In this document: positions 1 through 8,515 of the stretch, piece by piece
How positions within the stretch are numbered: the first letter of the stretch is position 1
How the letters are laid out: every line of letters begins with the position of its first letter
Source: Tenacibaculum sp. MAR_2009_124
GTDB lineage: Bacteria > Bacteroidota > Bacteroidia > Flavobacteriales > Flavobacteriaceae
Assembly: GCF_900105455.1 (NCBI RefSeq)
Contig: NZ_FNSF01000007.1
Coordinates: forward strand, 62,001-126,000
Reading direction: 5' to 3'
Length of the DNA: 64,000 nucleotides
Program-made: the position numbers and the translations under genes
Notes under the pieces: generated by a model
Told to the model about the DNA's origin: nothing
Database searches by the model: none
Seen by the model: only the letters and a program-made list of their open reading frames with translations

Positions 1-46
1 TAAATTCTTCATCAAATCTGACCTTAATAATAATTATTTGTCGAAT

Positions 47-586
47 TTAGAGGTGTCCTAAAAAAGGAAAGGCTACAAAGTCAATAAACCAAGTTTTTAA
101 TATTTTATCAAAAAATTCAACATCCTCATTCTCTACTAAACTAAAAACCATTCTTTCATTTGGATTTTCAATTAATTCACATTGAGTTAAAGCAACGTAT
201 TGGTCAGAATTTTTAAATATCAAATTCACTTCGTCAAGAATTGAATAATTAGGTTTAGGTGATGAAGTTTTGATTATTTTCTCTAAAATCAACACTTTTA
301 GACTGTCTTTTTGAATGTAAACCAAAGCCTTATCTGAATTACCTAAAACTTGTGCACTTACTTTTTCAAATCCGTTATACTTTTCTAAATCCGTTATATT
401 TCGGAAAGTAACATTTTCAGAATCATTTTTAGAGATAGGCTTGGTATCAGAATTAAATTTCTTTTCTGAATTTTCTTTTTCAAGTTCAATTTTTGAATCA
501 GTTTTCGATTCCGATTTTTTCTTTCCTTTTTGACAACTGAATGTCAAAATCAGGACTAAAATTATTATGATATTCTCGGTTTTCAT
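47..586 (-). CDS. Hypothetical lipoprotein, cassette-borne
   Basis: The 179-residue product starts with a hydrophobic signal segment ending in a lipobox (LTFSC, Cys18), so it should be a lipidated envelope protein. A Lys/Ser/Glu-rich low-complexity linker (about residues 20-55) follows, then a globular domain I do not recognise. The start ATG is 9 bp from the TACAAC boundary of an attC-like site (595-600), as expected for a cassette gene. It is the last cassette gene in the window. The left boundary is not visible, so the cassette continues outside. The function is unknown. Confidence 0.75.
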   Translation of the reverse strand: MKTENIIIILVLILTFSCQKGKKKSESKTDSKIELEKENSEKKFNSDTKPISKNDSENVTFRNITDLEKYNGFEKVSAQVLGNSDKALVYIQKDSLKVLILEKIIKTSSPKPNYSILDEVNLIFKNSDQYVALTQCELIENPNERMVFSLVENEDVEFFDKILKTWFIDFVAFPFLGHL

Positions 587-594
587 AAATTGTT

Positions 595-793
595 TACAAC
601 GGTTCGGCTAAGGTTAGTACGGGATTAAATTAGCATTTAATTTCGGATTAAGCGATTAGCCAAAACTTTTTATTTTGTTTTATCTTTTTCTGTTCTAAAG
701 CCAAATCAAAAGATTTGGCGGACTTTATTAAAGTACACAAAACTTTCGATTAAGCACCAAAACCCGTATTAATTATAACCAATGTTGTAAAAC
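595..793 (-). repeat. attC-like site 1 (long type)
   Basis: The outer arms TACAACGGTT...AGTACGGG and CCCGTATT...AACCAATGTTGTA are inverted complements. A central hairpin (GCCAAATC / GATTTGGC) sits near 702-720. The core runs from AAC (598-600) to GTT (784-786). It follows the stop codon of the 796-1266 gene. The tail GTTGTAAAAC (784-793) is the exact complement of GTTTTACAAC at 1270-1279 on the other side of that gene. Confidence 0.75.
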
Positions 794-795
794 GT

Positions 796-1266
796 TTATA
801 TTAATTCTTTCATCTTTCTATTAAACTTATCAAAGAATCGTAAAATAACTTTACCATCATTAGTCATACCTCCATAACACCATATCAATAAATCAATTTT
901 TTTTCCATTTACTATTTCCGATGAAAAAGGAACACATCCGTGAGACATATATCCTTTTAAAAGAAAATATATTCCATCATTATATAATTCAGTAGCTAAT
1001 TCCTCTGCGTGCTTATCTAACATTAAAAATTCACTTTCGATAAGTTGTATTTTTTTTGCACTTAGACTAATTGTAGTAATAATATTTACGTTATTAAGTC
1101 TTGTTTTATATTTTTTTTCAAGTTCCGAGAAGAACTCTTTATTACCAAGATTTGAAGGAATATAATTAATTAAATAATTAAATTTTTCAGATAAATTGTC
1201 TGACTGTTGTGAATAAATATTACAACAGAAAAGCAAAATAGATAATATGATGGTTATTCTTCTCAA
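796..1266 (-). CDS. Hypothetical secreted protein, cassette-borne
   Basis: The 156-residue product has an N-terminal hydrophobic signal sequence (residues 4-18) ending near a YSQQ segment, typical of Sec-exported flavobacterial proteins. I recognise no domain. The gene fills its cassette almost completely: the stop codon is 3 bp from the left tail (784-793) and the start is a few bases from the right tail (1270-1279). It has the same orientation as all other cassettes. Export is likely and function unknown. Confidence 0.75.
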   Translation of the reverse strand: MRRITIILSILLFCCNIYSQQSDNLSEKFNYLINYIPSNLGNKEFFSELEKKYKTRLNNVNIITTISLSAKKIQLIESEFLMLDKHAEELATELYNDGIYFLLKGYMSHGCVPFSSEIVNGKKIDLLIWCYGGMTNDGKVILRFFDKFNRKMKELI

Positions 1267-1269
1267 AAT

Positions 1270-1326
1270 GTTTTACAACGGTTTGGCTAAGCTGCGTTTT
1301 AATGCAGTTTAGGTGGTGTTACTTGT
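1270..1326 (-). repeat. attC-like site 2 (short type)
   Basis: A 44-nt core (AAC 1277-1279 to GTT 1318-1320) folds as CTAAGCTGC / GCAGTTTAG around the loop GTTTTAAT. The same loop occurs in the three short sites at 6938, 12483 and 13889. The tail GTTACTTGT (1318-1326) matches ACAAGTAAC (2595-2603) across the next gene. Confidence 0.75.
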
Positions 1327-1364
1327 TGTTATACTCTATTAATCGTCATATTTTTAGCATAATA

Positions 1365-2564
1365 TTATTTTTTGTTATTTATGGGTTTAAAATGGTATTT
1401 TATTTTATTTGTCTCAATTTTTTCTTCAAATTCTTGTATTCTTAGTGGGTTTTCAGTAATCCAATTAGCACCACTAATCATATTATAAGTTTCCCCATGC
1501 TTATTTAGCTTTGTGTAAGTTGGAATACTCCAAATGTCTCTAGATAATGATAGTTTCGTTGAAAATAAATTCAAGTTTTCTCTTTTATCGTCACTTATCA
1601 ATATTTTAATGAAAGCAAACTTTTTGCTTAATTTATTTTTAATTTTTGGTTTTTCTTTCATCATATTCTTAACCTTTAGACAAGGAGCGCACCAATTTGC
1701 CGCATAATATAAAATTGGTATTTTGTTTTGCTCATATATGTGTTTCGAAAGGCGCTTTAAATCATAAAATCTTGAAGAATCATTTAGAATATAATCATTT
1801 AATTCAAAAGGATTTTTTGACACAAAACTATCTATGCTCCAAGAATATTCATTAATCTCATCATGTTCTTCTACTCTGAATACTTTACCATTTTCATCTA
1901 AATAAATCCAATCACCAACAGGTTTCCCATTTTTATGGTAAGCTACTAAATTCAAACTCTCATTTTCATGATAATATGTCCAATCTCCAATTGGTTTACT
2001 TTCATTGTGATATTTAATAACTCTCAATTTTCCATTATCATGGTATTCTTCAGATCTACCATTTAATTTGCCGTTTTTATAGTTTTCAATCCACATTAAC
2101 ACATTGTTTCTATAATAATGTTTCCACTCTCCACTTCTTTTTCCCTTTACATAAGATTCAATTTTTTCAATATTTCCATTTTCAAAATAAAAAACCCATT
2201 TTCCTATTCTAGATCCGTTAGCATATTTTCTGTTAACACGTAATTTTTTATTCTTATGAAAATGTTTCCATTCTCCTATCTCTTCTCCATTTTTATATTT
2301 TCCTATCTTTTTTAAATTCCCATTTTCATGATAAGATTTATATTCTCCTTCAAATCTTTCCTTGTCATTAAAATTTACAATTTTTCTTAATTGACCATTG
2401 TCGTAGTAATATTTCCATTCTCCTATATGTCTATTAGTTCCTATTAATTTTCCTTTCGATGAGATTTTACCATTATCGTGATAATCTTTATAAACTCTAC
2501 CTTGTGAATAAGTCTTTGTTAATAGACATAAAAAGAAAGTAAATAGCAAAATGTTTTTATTCAT
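1365..2564 (-). CDS. MORN/YwqK-repeat protein fused to a thioredoxin-like domain
   Basis: The 399-residue product has a signal peptide (about residues 1-20) and then roughly nine repeats of about 23 residues with the pattern YHENG-x-L-x-x-x-x-YKNGKxxGEW (residues 25-235). This is the MORN-variant/YwqK-type repeat seen in Bacteroidetes surface proteins. The C-terminal part (about 265-385) carries YAANWCAPCLKV, a thioredoxin-type CxxC motif in a thioredoxin-like fold, so a periplasmic thiol-disulfide role is plausible. The repeats probably form a beta-solenoid used for binding. The gene is the only one in its cassette, bounded by GTTACTTGT at 1318 and ACAAGTAAC at 2595. The MORN-thioredoxin combination is uncommon, and the biological target cannot be read from sequence. 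Confidence 0.8.
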   Translation of the reverse strand: MNKNILLFTFFLCLLTKTYSQGRVYKDYHDNGKISSKGKLIGTNRHIGEWKYYYDNGQLRKIVNFNDKERFEGEYKSYHENGNLKKIGKYKNGEEIGEWKHFHKNKKLRVNRKYANGSRIGKWVFYFENGNIEKIESYVKGKRSGEWKHYYRNNVLMWIENYKNGKLNGRSEEYHDNGKLRVIKYHNESKPIGDWTYYHENESLNLVAYHKNGKPVGDWIYLDENGKVFRVEEHDEINEYSWSIDSFVSKNPFELNDYILNDSSRFYDLKRLSKHIYEQNKIPILYYAANWCAPCLKVKNMMKEKPKIKNKLSKKFAFIKILISDDKRENLNLFSTKLSLSRDIWSIPTYTKLNKHGETYNMISGANWITENPLRIQEFEEKIETNKIKYHFKPINNKK

Positions 2565-2594
2565 AATTCAGGTCTTTTGAGGTATTGTTAAATG

Positions 2595-2729
2595 ACAAGT
2601 AACGTTGTTGTATATGGTTTGTTGCGTGGTATAGCACGTAATTTAGCAAATAAATCACAAATAGAAAGTCCGCGAGGACTTTCGTAAGTAGGCTAGAAGT
2701 AGCAATAAATTATACACGGTGTTGTGCGT
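2595..2729 (-). repeat. attC-like site 3 (long type)
   Basis: The outer arms (AACGTTGTTGTATATGG... and ...TTATACACGGTGTT) pair, and the centre has the hairpin GAAAGTCC-GCGA-GGACTTTC. It is clearly homologous to sites 4 and 5, sharing the ...TTAGCAAATA... and GTAAGTAGGC segments. The tail GTTGTGCGT (2721-2729) equals the complement of ACGCACAAC (3432-3440). Confidence 0.75.
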
Positions 2730-2736
2730 TCGTACT

Positions 2737-3411
2737 TTATTCAGTTTCAATTTGGCTGTAAATTTTTCCTTTCCAAGATAATTTTTTCTTTTTTTCTAAA
2801 GTGTTTTTAAAGTTAAAGTCAAATTCAGCTTTTACTATTCCATTTTTAAACAATGATTTATCAATTAGAATTTTCCCGCTTTTCAAATTAAAAATATGAT
2901 TTCCTTTGTCAAAAATACTTTTATAATCGTTCCAAGCGTAACAATAGTCGTTTTTCAACTTAATATGCAAATGGCTATAACCAGAAACATTATTTATTGT
3001 TTCTCCTTTAATTTCTCCATTTTTCATCTTTTTAAATTCAAAATGGTCATATACAGTGTTTTCATATACATTCGCTACAGATTTAATCGAGTGAAATATA
3101 TGTGTTGTATCAACAATTTTATAGTATTCAGTTAATGAATCTTTATATATTCTATTTTTCTCGTTATACTTTCTTGTAATAGTCTCCGCAATTTCTTCAG
3201 GAACCATTCCAGAATCTAACCTCAATTCTCCATTTTGATTTCTATAAATACCATCTCCATAACTCCATTTTTCGCTAAAAGAGAAATCTCCATTTAGATT
3301 TTCAACCCACTCAATTTTTATTCTGTTTTCAGAATTATCTTTTTTCTCATTCGTTTTACAAGAAATTCCGATTAATAATAAAACTGAAATAATTACAAAC
3401 TTTTTTTTCAT
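2737..3411 (-). CDS. Hypothetical lipoprotein, cassette-borne
   Basis: I place the start at 3411 rather than 3492. From there the protein begins MKKKFVIISVLLLIGISCKT, a clean lipoprotein signal with Cys18, whereas the longer reading would run through the attC-like site at 3432-3560. The product is about 224 residues. The remainder is a soluble beta-rich domain with many Lys/Glu/Asn residues and no family I recognise. Like its neighbours it is the only gene in its cassette, on the minus strand, with matching tails GTTGTGCGT and ACGCACAAC. It is probably surface- or periplasm-anchored. Function unknown. Confidence 0.75.
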   Translation of the reverse strand: MKKKFVIISVLLLIGISCKTNEKKDNSENRIKIEWVENLNGDFSFSEKWSYGDGIYRNQNGELRLDSGMVPEEIAETITRKYNEKNRIYKDSLTEYYKIVDTTHIFHSIKSVANVYENTVYDHFEFKKMKNGEIKGETINNVSGYSHLHIKLKNDYCYAWNDYKSIFDKGNHIFNLKSGKILIDKSLFKNGIVKAEFDFNFKNTLEKKKKLSWKGKIYSQIETE

Positions 3412-3431
3412 TTGAGTATAGTTTGGGTATG

Positions 3432-3560
3432 ACGCACAACGGTCTCGGCTATGAGTAGTTGCGTGGGTTAGCACGAAACTTTGCAAGTACACACCAAGTT
3501 GAAAATCCGAGAGGATTTTCAGAAGTAGGCGAGAACTAGCAATTACTTATAGCCATTGTT
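3432..3560 (-). repeat. attC-like site 4 (long type), interrupted by mobile element
   Basis: The arms ACAACGGTCTCGGCTATGAGTA and ACTTATAGCCATTGTT are complementary. The central hairpin is TGAAAATCC-GAGA-GGATTTTCA. The site ends in GTT (3558-3560). Its tail AGGCAAC is now found at 5956-5962, on the far side of the inserted element, and matches GTTGCCTAAC at 6931-6940. The site was therefore intact before insertion. Confidence 0.75.
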
Positions 3561-3639
3561 GAACTAATCCTCGTTACCTCGGAAGCTTTTTTTGAAATGT
3601 TTTAAAAATAGTTAAATTTATGATTCAAAATTAAATAAG

Positions 3640-4545
3640 ATGTATAAAAAAAAGTAAAACAATTTTAGAAACCTCTTTAGAGCAGGTTCCTGATTTTTCT
3701 ATTGTCGTTAAAAAATTAACCAAAAGCTTTTCAATTAACGGTAAATCATCAAGTACATTAAATAATTATCTACGCTGTTTAGCCCACATAACCTTACATT
3801 TTAAGGTTAGCCCAGAAACTTTAGATAATGAACAAATCAATGATTATCTTTTTCATTGTCAAAATCTTCACAAAACCCCCTCTGAAAGTTTTTTTAAGCA
3901 TACCGTTTTTGGACTCCGTGCTATTTATAAGGTACTGGGAATGGAGCAAAAGCGCATAGCGCTTCCTCAAATAAAAAAGCAAAAAGATTTACCTATTGTA
4001 CTTAACAAACAAGAAGTTCGAGAATTATTAAAAGCACCTAAGTATCTTAAACATCGCCTTATTTTAGGTATGTTGTACGGTTGTGGTTTACGGAGTTATG
4101 AGCTATGTGGGTTGCTTCAATCTGATGTTGATTTTAATCGAAAAACTGTATTTATTAGAAAAAAAAAGGTAAGACAGATCGTTATGTTCCTTTAAGTACT
4201 CTTTTAATAAGAGGTTTAAGATGTTATTTGAAAACAGAAAACCCTGTAAAATATCTATTTAACAGTCAGGTTACTAAAGACGGAGCTGCTCAGCCAATAA
4301 CAGTCAGAGCGATTCAATGGATACTCAAAGAGAATCGGGCTAAAGTGAATACAAAAAAGAAATTTACAGCGCATACACTACGTCATTCTTATGCAACACA
4401 CTTACTAGAAGATGGTGTTAATATTATTAGCTTAAAAGAACTTCTAGGGCATGCTCATATAGAAACCACCATGATCTATTTACATGTCGCCAACTCAGGG
4501 AGTTCAAAAAAGTACAGTCCACTAGATACCTTATACACAGAGTAA
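3640..4545 (+). CDS. Tyrosine recombinase of the IS91-like element, frameshifted (copy 1)
   Basis: Conceptual translation gives an N-terminal SAM-like core-binding region (3660-3930, ending with RAIYKVLG), then the catalytic domain: GCGLRSYEL (first Arg), HTLRHSYATHLL (HxxR), LLGHAHIETTMIYLHV (His and nucleophile Tyr). The gene is split at 4159-4167 by an A9 run. The upstream frame stops at 4195 and the downstream frame continues from AAA GGT AAG as GKTDRYVPLS. The join needs a -1 shift at A AAA AAG, the classic slippery heptamer. A second frame break lies near an A8 run at 3646. The interruptions are identical in both copies. The 3' end overlaps the transposase start as TAATG. Related elements in Bacteroidetes carry such an integrase before an IS91 transposase. 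Confidence 0.7.
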
Positions 4546-5693
4546 TGCTAGCAAAACATACGTTAGCAGGAGTGTTGAATTTAGAAGAAAATCATTTAAA
4601 AGAACTATCTAGAAGTAGTTGGCATGAAAGAACGCTGCATGCGATAAGAAAATGCCGTACCAAAGCGCTAGGAGGACATTTAGATTGGTGTAAATCATGT
4701 GATAAACTGCATCTACAATTCAATTCTTGTCGCAATAGACATTGCCCTACTTGTCAAGGTCATAAACAACAGCAATGGATTGAAGGTAGATCTAGAGAGT
4801 TATTGCCAGTTCCTTATTTTCATGTCGTTTTTACCTTGCCCGATAATTTAAACTCAGTGGCACTTCAATATCCGAAAGAGCTATATAAAATACTGTTTGA
4901 TAGTGCTTGGAAAACCTTGGTTGCTTTTGGAAATAATCCCAAGGATCTAGGCGCTAAAATTGGAATGATTGCTGTGTTACATACTTGGGGACAAAATTTA
5001 AGCTTACATCCTCATTTACACTGTATTGTTCCTAAAGGAGGAATAACAAAGGCAGGGTATTGGAAAGAAGGGAAAAACAAGGATGATTTCTTATTCAGTA
5101 TAAAGGCCTTAAGTGTAAAGTTTAGAGGTGTTTTTGTTGCTGAATTAAGAAAAACAATTCCAAACTTACCACAATCACTCTATGACAAATTATTTAAACA
5201 CAAATGGGTTATCTATGCAAAACCTCCTTTTGGTAACCCAAAAAACGTACTAGAATATCTAGGAAGATACACACATAAGATAGCTATTAGTAATCATCGA
5301 ATACAGGCTATTGATAAACAAAAAGGCACCGTTACTTTTCGTGTTAAGAACTACAAGAAAGGTGGTCAAGTAAGTAATTTAACTTTAAAAACCAAAGAGT
5401 TTATACGTCGTTTTCAACAACATATTTTACCTAAAGGATTTACTAGAATTAGGCATTATGGTATTTTAAGTAGCAGTTGGAAAAAAGAAAAATTACCTCG
5501 TTTACAAATGCTATTAGCAGATAAAGAGAAAGACTGTATTGATGTTATTATTACGAAAGAGAAAAGTGTACATCGCTGTTGCCCGATTTGTAAAAAGCCA
5601 GGTCTAGTCACATTAATAATTTTTGATAGTAGAAGCCCTCCTAAAAACTATAAAGAACTGGTTATTAGTAAAGTTAAAAAACACATATTATAA
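4545..5693 (+). CDS. IS91-family transposase (copy 1)
   Basis: This 382-residue protein is of the usual IS91/IS801 length and layout. It has an N-terminal zinc-binding cluster (Cys49, Cys52, Cys62, Cys67, Cys70), the metal-binding HPHLH motif at 155-159 of the HUH-type relaxase core, and a two-tyrosine motif YLGRY (Tyr238, Tyr242) typical of IS91 rolling-circle transposases. A second Cys pair (CCPICKKP) lies near the C-terminus. The ATG overlaps the stop of the upstream recombinase (TAATG), suggesting translational coupling. The copy at 8515 differs by one visible residue (Ser here, Gly there, in FDSR-S/G-PP). The gene looks intact, so the element may be active. Confidence 0.92.
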   Translation: MLAKHTLAGVLNLEENHLKELSRSSWHERTLHAIRKCRTKALGGHLDWCKSCDKLHLQFNSCRNRHCPTCQGHKQQQWIEGRSRELLPVPYFHVVFTLPDNLNSVALQYPKELYKILFDSAWKTLVAFGNNPKDLGAKIGMIAVLHTWGQNLSLHPHLHCIVPKGGITKAGYWKEGKNKDDFLFSIKALSVKFRGVFVAELRKTIPNLPQSLYDKLFKHKWVIYAKPPFGNPKNVLEYLGRYTHKIAISNHRIQAIDKQKGTVTFRVKNYKKGGQVSNLTLKTKEFIRRFQQHILPKGFTRIRHYGILSSSWKKEKLPRLQMLLADKEKDCIDVIITKEKSVHRCCPICKKPGLVTLIIFDSRSPPKNYKELVISKVKKHIL

Positions 5694-5963
5694 AATTATC
5701 TTCAAAAAAGAGGACTGGACCACTAATGCTTAGATCTGAGATTTTTACCTAAAAAAGCGATTACAAAAAGAATAATAAGTGCTGAAAATAAAAATCAAGG
5801 CTATGAAATCCGAAAACCAAGAGAATAATCGCTGAAAAACCACTAAACAAATTACTAAAATTAAACTGAATTGATCGTTTTCCCCCTTATGGAATACGGA
5901 TCAGTCAACAGGGCATATAGCGTTAGCCTATCGGCACGCCATATGCTTAGTTATTAGGCAACG

Positions 5964-6914
5964 TTATTTTTTTAAGGTTAAACTATTCAATATTCCTTTA
6001 TTTGTCACTTTCTGTCTGAAGTCATTCATATCTGGATAGATATAATTTTTATTAATTCCCATTTCATTTAGCTTTTCCTTAATCGCTGGGATAAGCGACT
6101 TATGAATGTTATAACATCCAGAAATTGTATCGTGCATTAATAATTCATCAAATCTTTCTCTCCCTTTTTCTTTTATAAAAAAATCAACAAATTCTTTATA
6201 TGTTCTTTCGAGAGGATACCAAGGATGATTATTATAGAAAAATAATCCTTGCTGATTAATAATGTTTACGCTATTGACTATTTGGTAAAATTCATCATCT
6301 GGAAGAATAATAGACATATCATTTTCGTCTATTTTCTCGTATGAAATTTCATCCGTTTTTAAATTTTTGTCAAATACAAATTTCCAACTCTCAAACATAG
6401 TTGCTTTTGTATAAGTGTAATAAAAAGAGAAGTAATTGTCAATTTCATTATCGCTCGCTTGGTAGTTCAAATTGTCAATAGCAAAAAACAAAGCAACATA
6501 AGGATTATAGGAATAGTCTAAAAATGGTGTCGGAACTCCATAATGTTGCATATAACTTAAATATGCAAGTGAATTATTTTCATTAATCCCAGCATTTTCG
6601 AGAAGTCTTTTTACAACTCCATTGTTCCAATTTTTACAATTTTTAATCAATTCCGTTATAAAGTCTTTGTAGTGCTCACTTATTGAATCGGATGGAACTT
6701 GTTTGTGTAGTTCTTGATTTATATATAGTCTTTGAGCAGAATTGTAAAGTCTATATTTAGCTTCACTACAACCTCTGAAAATAAAAGAATCTCCCTCTTC
6801 CGTGTATTTTTTTATTTCTTCAAAAATCTTTTCAATGTTGTGGTTTATTTTTACACCACCATTTTGGAAAAACTCTTCTTTCTCTTCTATTTTACTGTAT
6901 TCTTCTAATTTCAA
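5964..6914 (-). CDS. FRG domain-containing protein, cassette-borne
   Basis: This 316-residue soluble protein carries the FRG motif SFIFRGCSEAKYRLYNSAQR near residues 43-62. It continues with the usual features of this family (QHYGVPTPFLDYSYNPYVALFFAI near 140-165). FRG proteins are widespread and often lie in mobile or defence-rich DNA, but their biochemical activity is not established. The gene is alone in its cassette: the stop is next to the tail AGGCAAC (5956-5962), and the start is followed by GTTGCCTAAC (6931-6940). No signal peptide is seen, so it is cytoplasmic. A defence role is only an inference from context. Confidence 0.85.
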   Translation of the reverse strand: MKLEEYSKIEEKEEFFQNGGVKINHNIEKIFEEIKKYTEEGDSFIFRGCSEAKYRLYNSAQRLYINQELHKQVPSDSISEHYKDFITELIKNCKNWNNGVVKRLLENAGINENNSLAYLSYMQHYGVPTPFLDYSYNPYVALFFAIDNLNYQASDNEIDNYFSFYYTYTKATMFESWKFVFDKNLKTDEISYEKIDENDMSIILPDDEFYQIVNSVNIINQQGLFFYNNHPWYPLERTYKEFVDFFIKEKGRERFDELLMHDTISGCYNIHKSLIPAIKEKLNEMGINKNYIYPDMNDFRQKVTNKGILNSLTLKK

Positions 6915-6930
6915 TTCGGTTGGTTTTAAT

Positions 6931-6989
6931 GTTGCCTAACGTATCCTATATGCGCCGTTTTAATGGCGTATATGGGGTGTTGTTTTTAG
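6931..6989 (-). repeat. attC-like site 6 (short type) of ORF-less cassette X1
   Basis: A 44-nt core (AAC 6938-6940 to GTT 6979-6981) folds as ATATGCGCC / GGCGTATAT around the loop GTTTTAAT. It is identical to the site at 13889 and nearly so to that at 12483. Confidence 0.75.
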
Positions 6990-7409
6990 TATTTTATACA
7001 ATAGTAAATATACAATTTATAAAATACGTAGTCTGTCAGTCGCTACTTTAAAACCTTTCCAATTTTCATTTTATTTTTTTATTATAAACTTTATCAACCA
7101 CTGACTGATAAGGTTCTGTTATAAAAAAAGGTCCCTTAAAATTTAACTAATATTGTAGCAATTATTTATAATACAGTAAGTTATCGGAAAAACTTGACAT
7201 TGTCAAATTTTTCCGATAACTTCGTCAAACTGTTTTACGTTACCAACGTTTTGATAGTGAAACTCTCAACGATGTCAATCGTACAGTTTGAGACGAAACT
7301 TCATTAAAGTCTCTTTCCTTAGTATTTTAAAAATTGCCCTTAGAAAGAAATTTTAACAAACCCAAAATGAATATTCGGTATCCAAAAGGCTGAGCATATT
7401 AAATACAAC
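6941..7409 (-). repeat. ORF-less cassette X1 (469 bp)
   Basis: By eye this unit is identical to 13892-14360 and homologous to 12486-12917. It has cassette boundaries (GTTGTTTTTAG... and ...TTAAATACAAC) and its own short attC-like site, but no ORF beyond 8-9 codons (MKFRLKLYD, MKIGKVLK in gene direction). It contains an almost perfect 43-nt palindrome (7179-7221, arms AGTTATCGGAAAAA / TTTTTCCGATAACT around TTGACATTGTCAA). A second inverted repeat is TCAAACTGT (7225 region) / ACAGTTTGA (7285 region). It may deliver a promoter, a structured RNA or a binding site rather than a protein. Each copy lies immediately upstream, in gene direction, of a cassette gene. Confidence 0.7.
7179..7221. promoter_or_regulatory. 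43-nt near-perfect palindrome in cassette X1
   Basis: The arms pair over the whole length with two mismatches. It could be a protein-binding operator, a hairpin RNA or a bidirectional terminator. In gene direction TTGACA-17 nt-TAACTT also overlaps it and resembles a sigma70-type promoter, which is not the usual Bacteroidetes form. Confidence 0.5.
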
Positions 7410-7530
7410 GTGTTTGTGTATGATTTCGTTGCGTGTTTCAGTAACTAATTTAGCAAATACAAACCGAATAGAAAATCCGCGAGGATTTTCGTAAGTAAGC
7501 CTACACTAGCAATGAATTATACACGGTGTT
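7404..7530 (-). repeat. attC-like site 5 (long type), interrupted by mobile element
   Basis: This is a homologue of sites 3 and 4, with the central hairpin GAAAATCC-GCGA-GGATTTTC and the end ATTATACACGGTGTT. It ends in GTT at 7528-7530. Its tail (GTAACACG) lies at 9926-9933 beyond the inserted element and approximately matches TGTGTTATAAC at 10707-10717. Confidence 0.75.
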
Positions 7531-7609
7531 GAACTAATCCTCGTTACCTCGGAAGCTTTTTTTGAAATGTTTTAAAAATAGTTAAATTTATGATTCAAAA
7601 TTAAATAAG

Positions 7610-8515
7610 ATGTATAAAAAAAAGTAAAACAATTTTAGAAACCTCTTTAGAGCAGGTTCCTGATTTTTCTATTGTCGTTAAAAAATTAACCAAAAGCTTT
7701 TCAATTAACGGTAAATCATCAAGTACATTAAATAATTATCTACGCTGTTTAGCCCACATAACCTTACATTTTAAGGTTAGCCCAGAAACTTTAGATAATG
7801 AACAAATCAATGATTATCTTTTTCATTGTCAAAATCTTCACAAAACCCCCTCTGAAAGTTTTTTTAAGCATACCGTTTTTGGACTCCGTGCTATTTATAA
7901 GGTACTGGGAATGGAGCAAAAGCGCATAGCGCTTCCTCAAATAAAAAAGCAAAAAGATTTACCTATTGTACTTAACAAACAAGAAGTTCGAGAATTATTA
8001 AAAGCACCTAAGTATCTTAAACATCGCCTTATTTTAGGTATGTTGTACGGTTGTGGTTTACGGAGTTATGAGCTATGTGGGTTGCTTCAATCTGATGTTG
8101 ATTTTAATCGAAAAACTGTATTTATTAGAAAAAAAAAGGTAAGACAGATCGTTATGTTCCTTTAAGTACTCTTTTAATAAGAGGTTTAAGATGTTATTTG
8201 AAAACAGAAAACCCTGTAAAATATCTATTTAACAGTCAGGTTACTAAAGACGGAGCTGCTCAGCCAATAACAGTCAGAGCGATTCAATGGATACTCAAAG
8301 AGAATCGGGCTAAAGTGAATACAAAAAAGAAATTTACAGCGCATACACTACGTCATTCTTATGCAACACACTTACTAGAAGATGGTGTTAATATTATTAG
8401 CTTAAAAGAACTTCTAGGGCATGCTCATATAGAAACCACCATGATCTATTTACATGTCGCCAACTCAGGGAGTTCAAAAAAGTACAGTCCACTAGATACC
8501 TTATACACAGAGTAA
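7610..8515 (+). CDS. Tyrosine recombinase of the IS91-like element, frameshifted (copy 2)
   Basis: This gene has the same architecture as the copy-1 gene: catalytic Arg in GCGLRSYEL, HTLRHSYATHLL, and nucleophile Tyr in TTMIYLHV. The A9 run at 8129-8137 with A AAA AAG separates the two halves in a -1 relation, exactly as in copy 1. The conserved break favours programmed -1 frameshifting or transcriptional slippage, but recent descent from one already damaged parent copy would look the same. It ends with TAATG at the transposase start. Confidence 0.7.

Larger units (their letters stand above)
3561..5955 (+). mobile_element. IS91-like element with tyrosine recombinase, copy 1
   Basis: This 2395-bp element is repeated almost base for base at 7531-9925. 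The boundaries come from where the two copies stop matching: the left flank is ...TGTT and the right flank is AGGCAAC (copy 1) or GTAACACG (copy 2). There is no target duplication, as known for IS91-family elements. The ends carry a short inverted AACTAA / TTAGTT. A strong hairpin (5913-5922 with 5937-5946, GCATATAGCG / CGCCATATGC) lies just inside the right end and may be the replication origin or terminus. Because TT occurs at both junctions, the insertion point can equally be read as between G and TT of the attC-like GTT. Confidence 0.85.

Noticed and set aside
2896..3135. Plus-strand ORF opposite the 2737-3411 lipoprotein gene
   Set aside because: Low-complexity Ile/Phe-rich shadow of a minus-strand gene with a clear lipoprotein signal.
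3412..3492. Longer N-terminus of the 2737 gene
   Set aside because: It would translate the attC-like site and move the lipoprotein signal away from the N-terminus.
3558..5962. Target-site duplication around the IS91-like element
   Set aside because: Only TT is shared at both junctions, which is boundary ambiguity rather than a duplication. IS91-type elements normally make none.
7010..7400. Protein-coding gene in the X cassettes
   Set aside because: Only 8-9-codon ORFs exist and X2 does not keep them clearly, so a peptide function is not supported.
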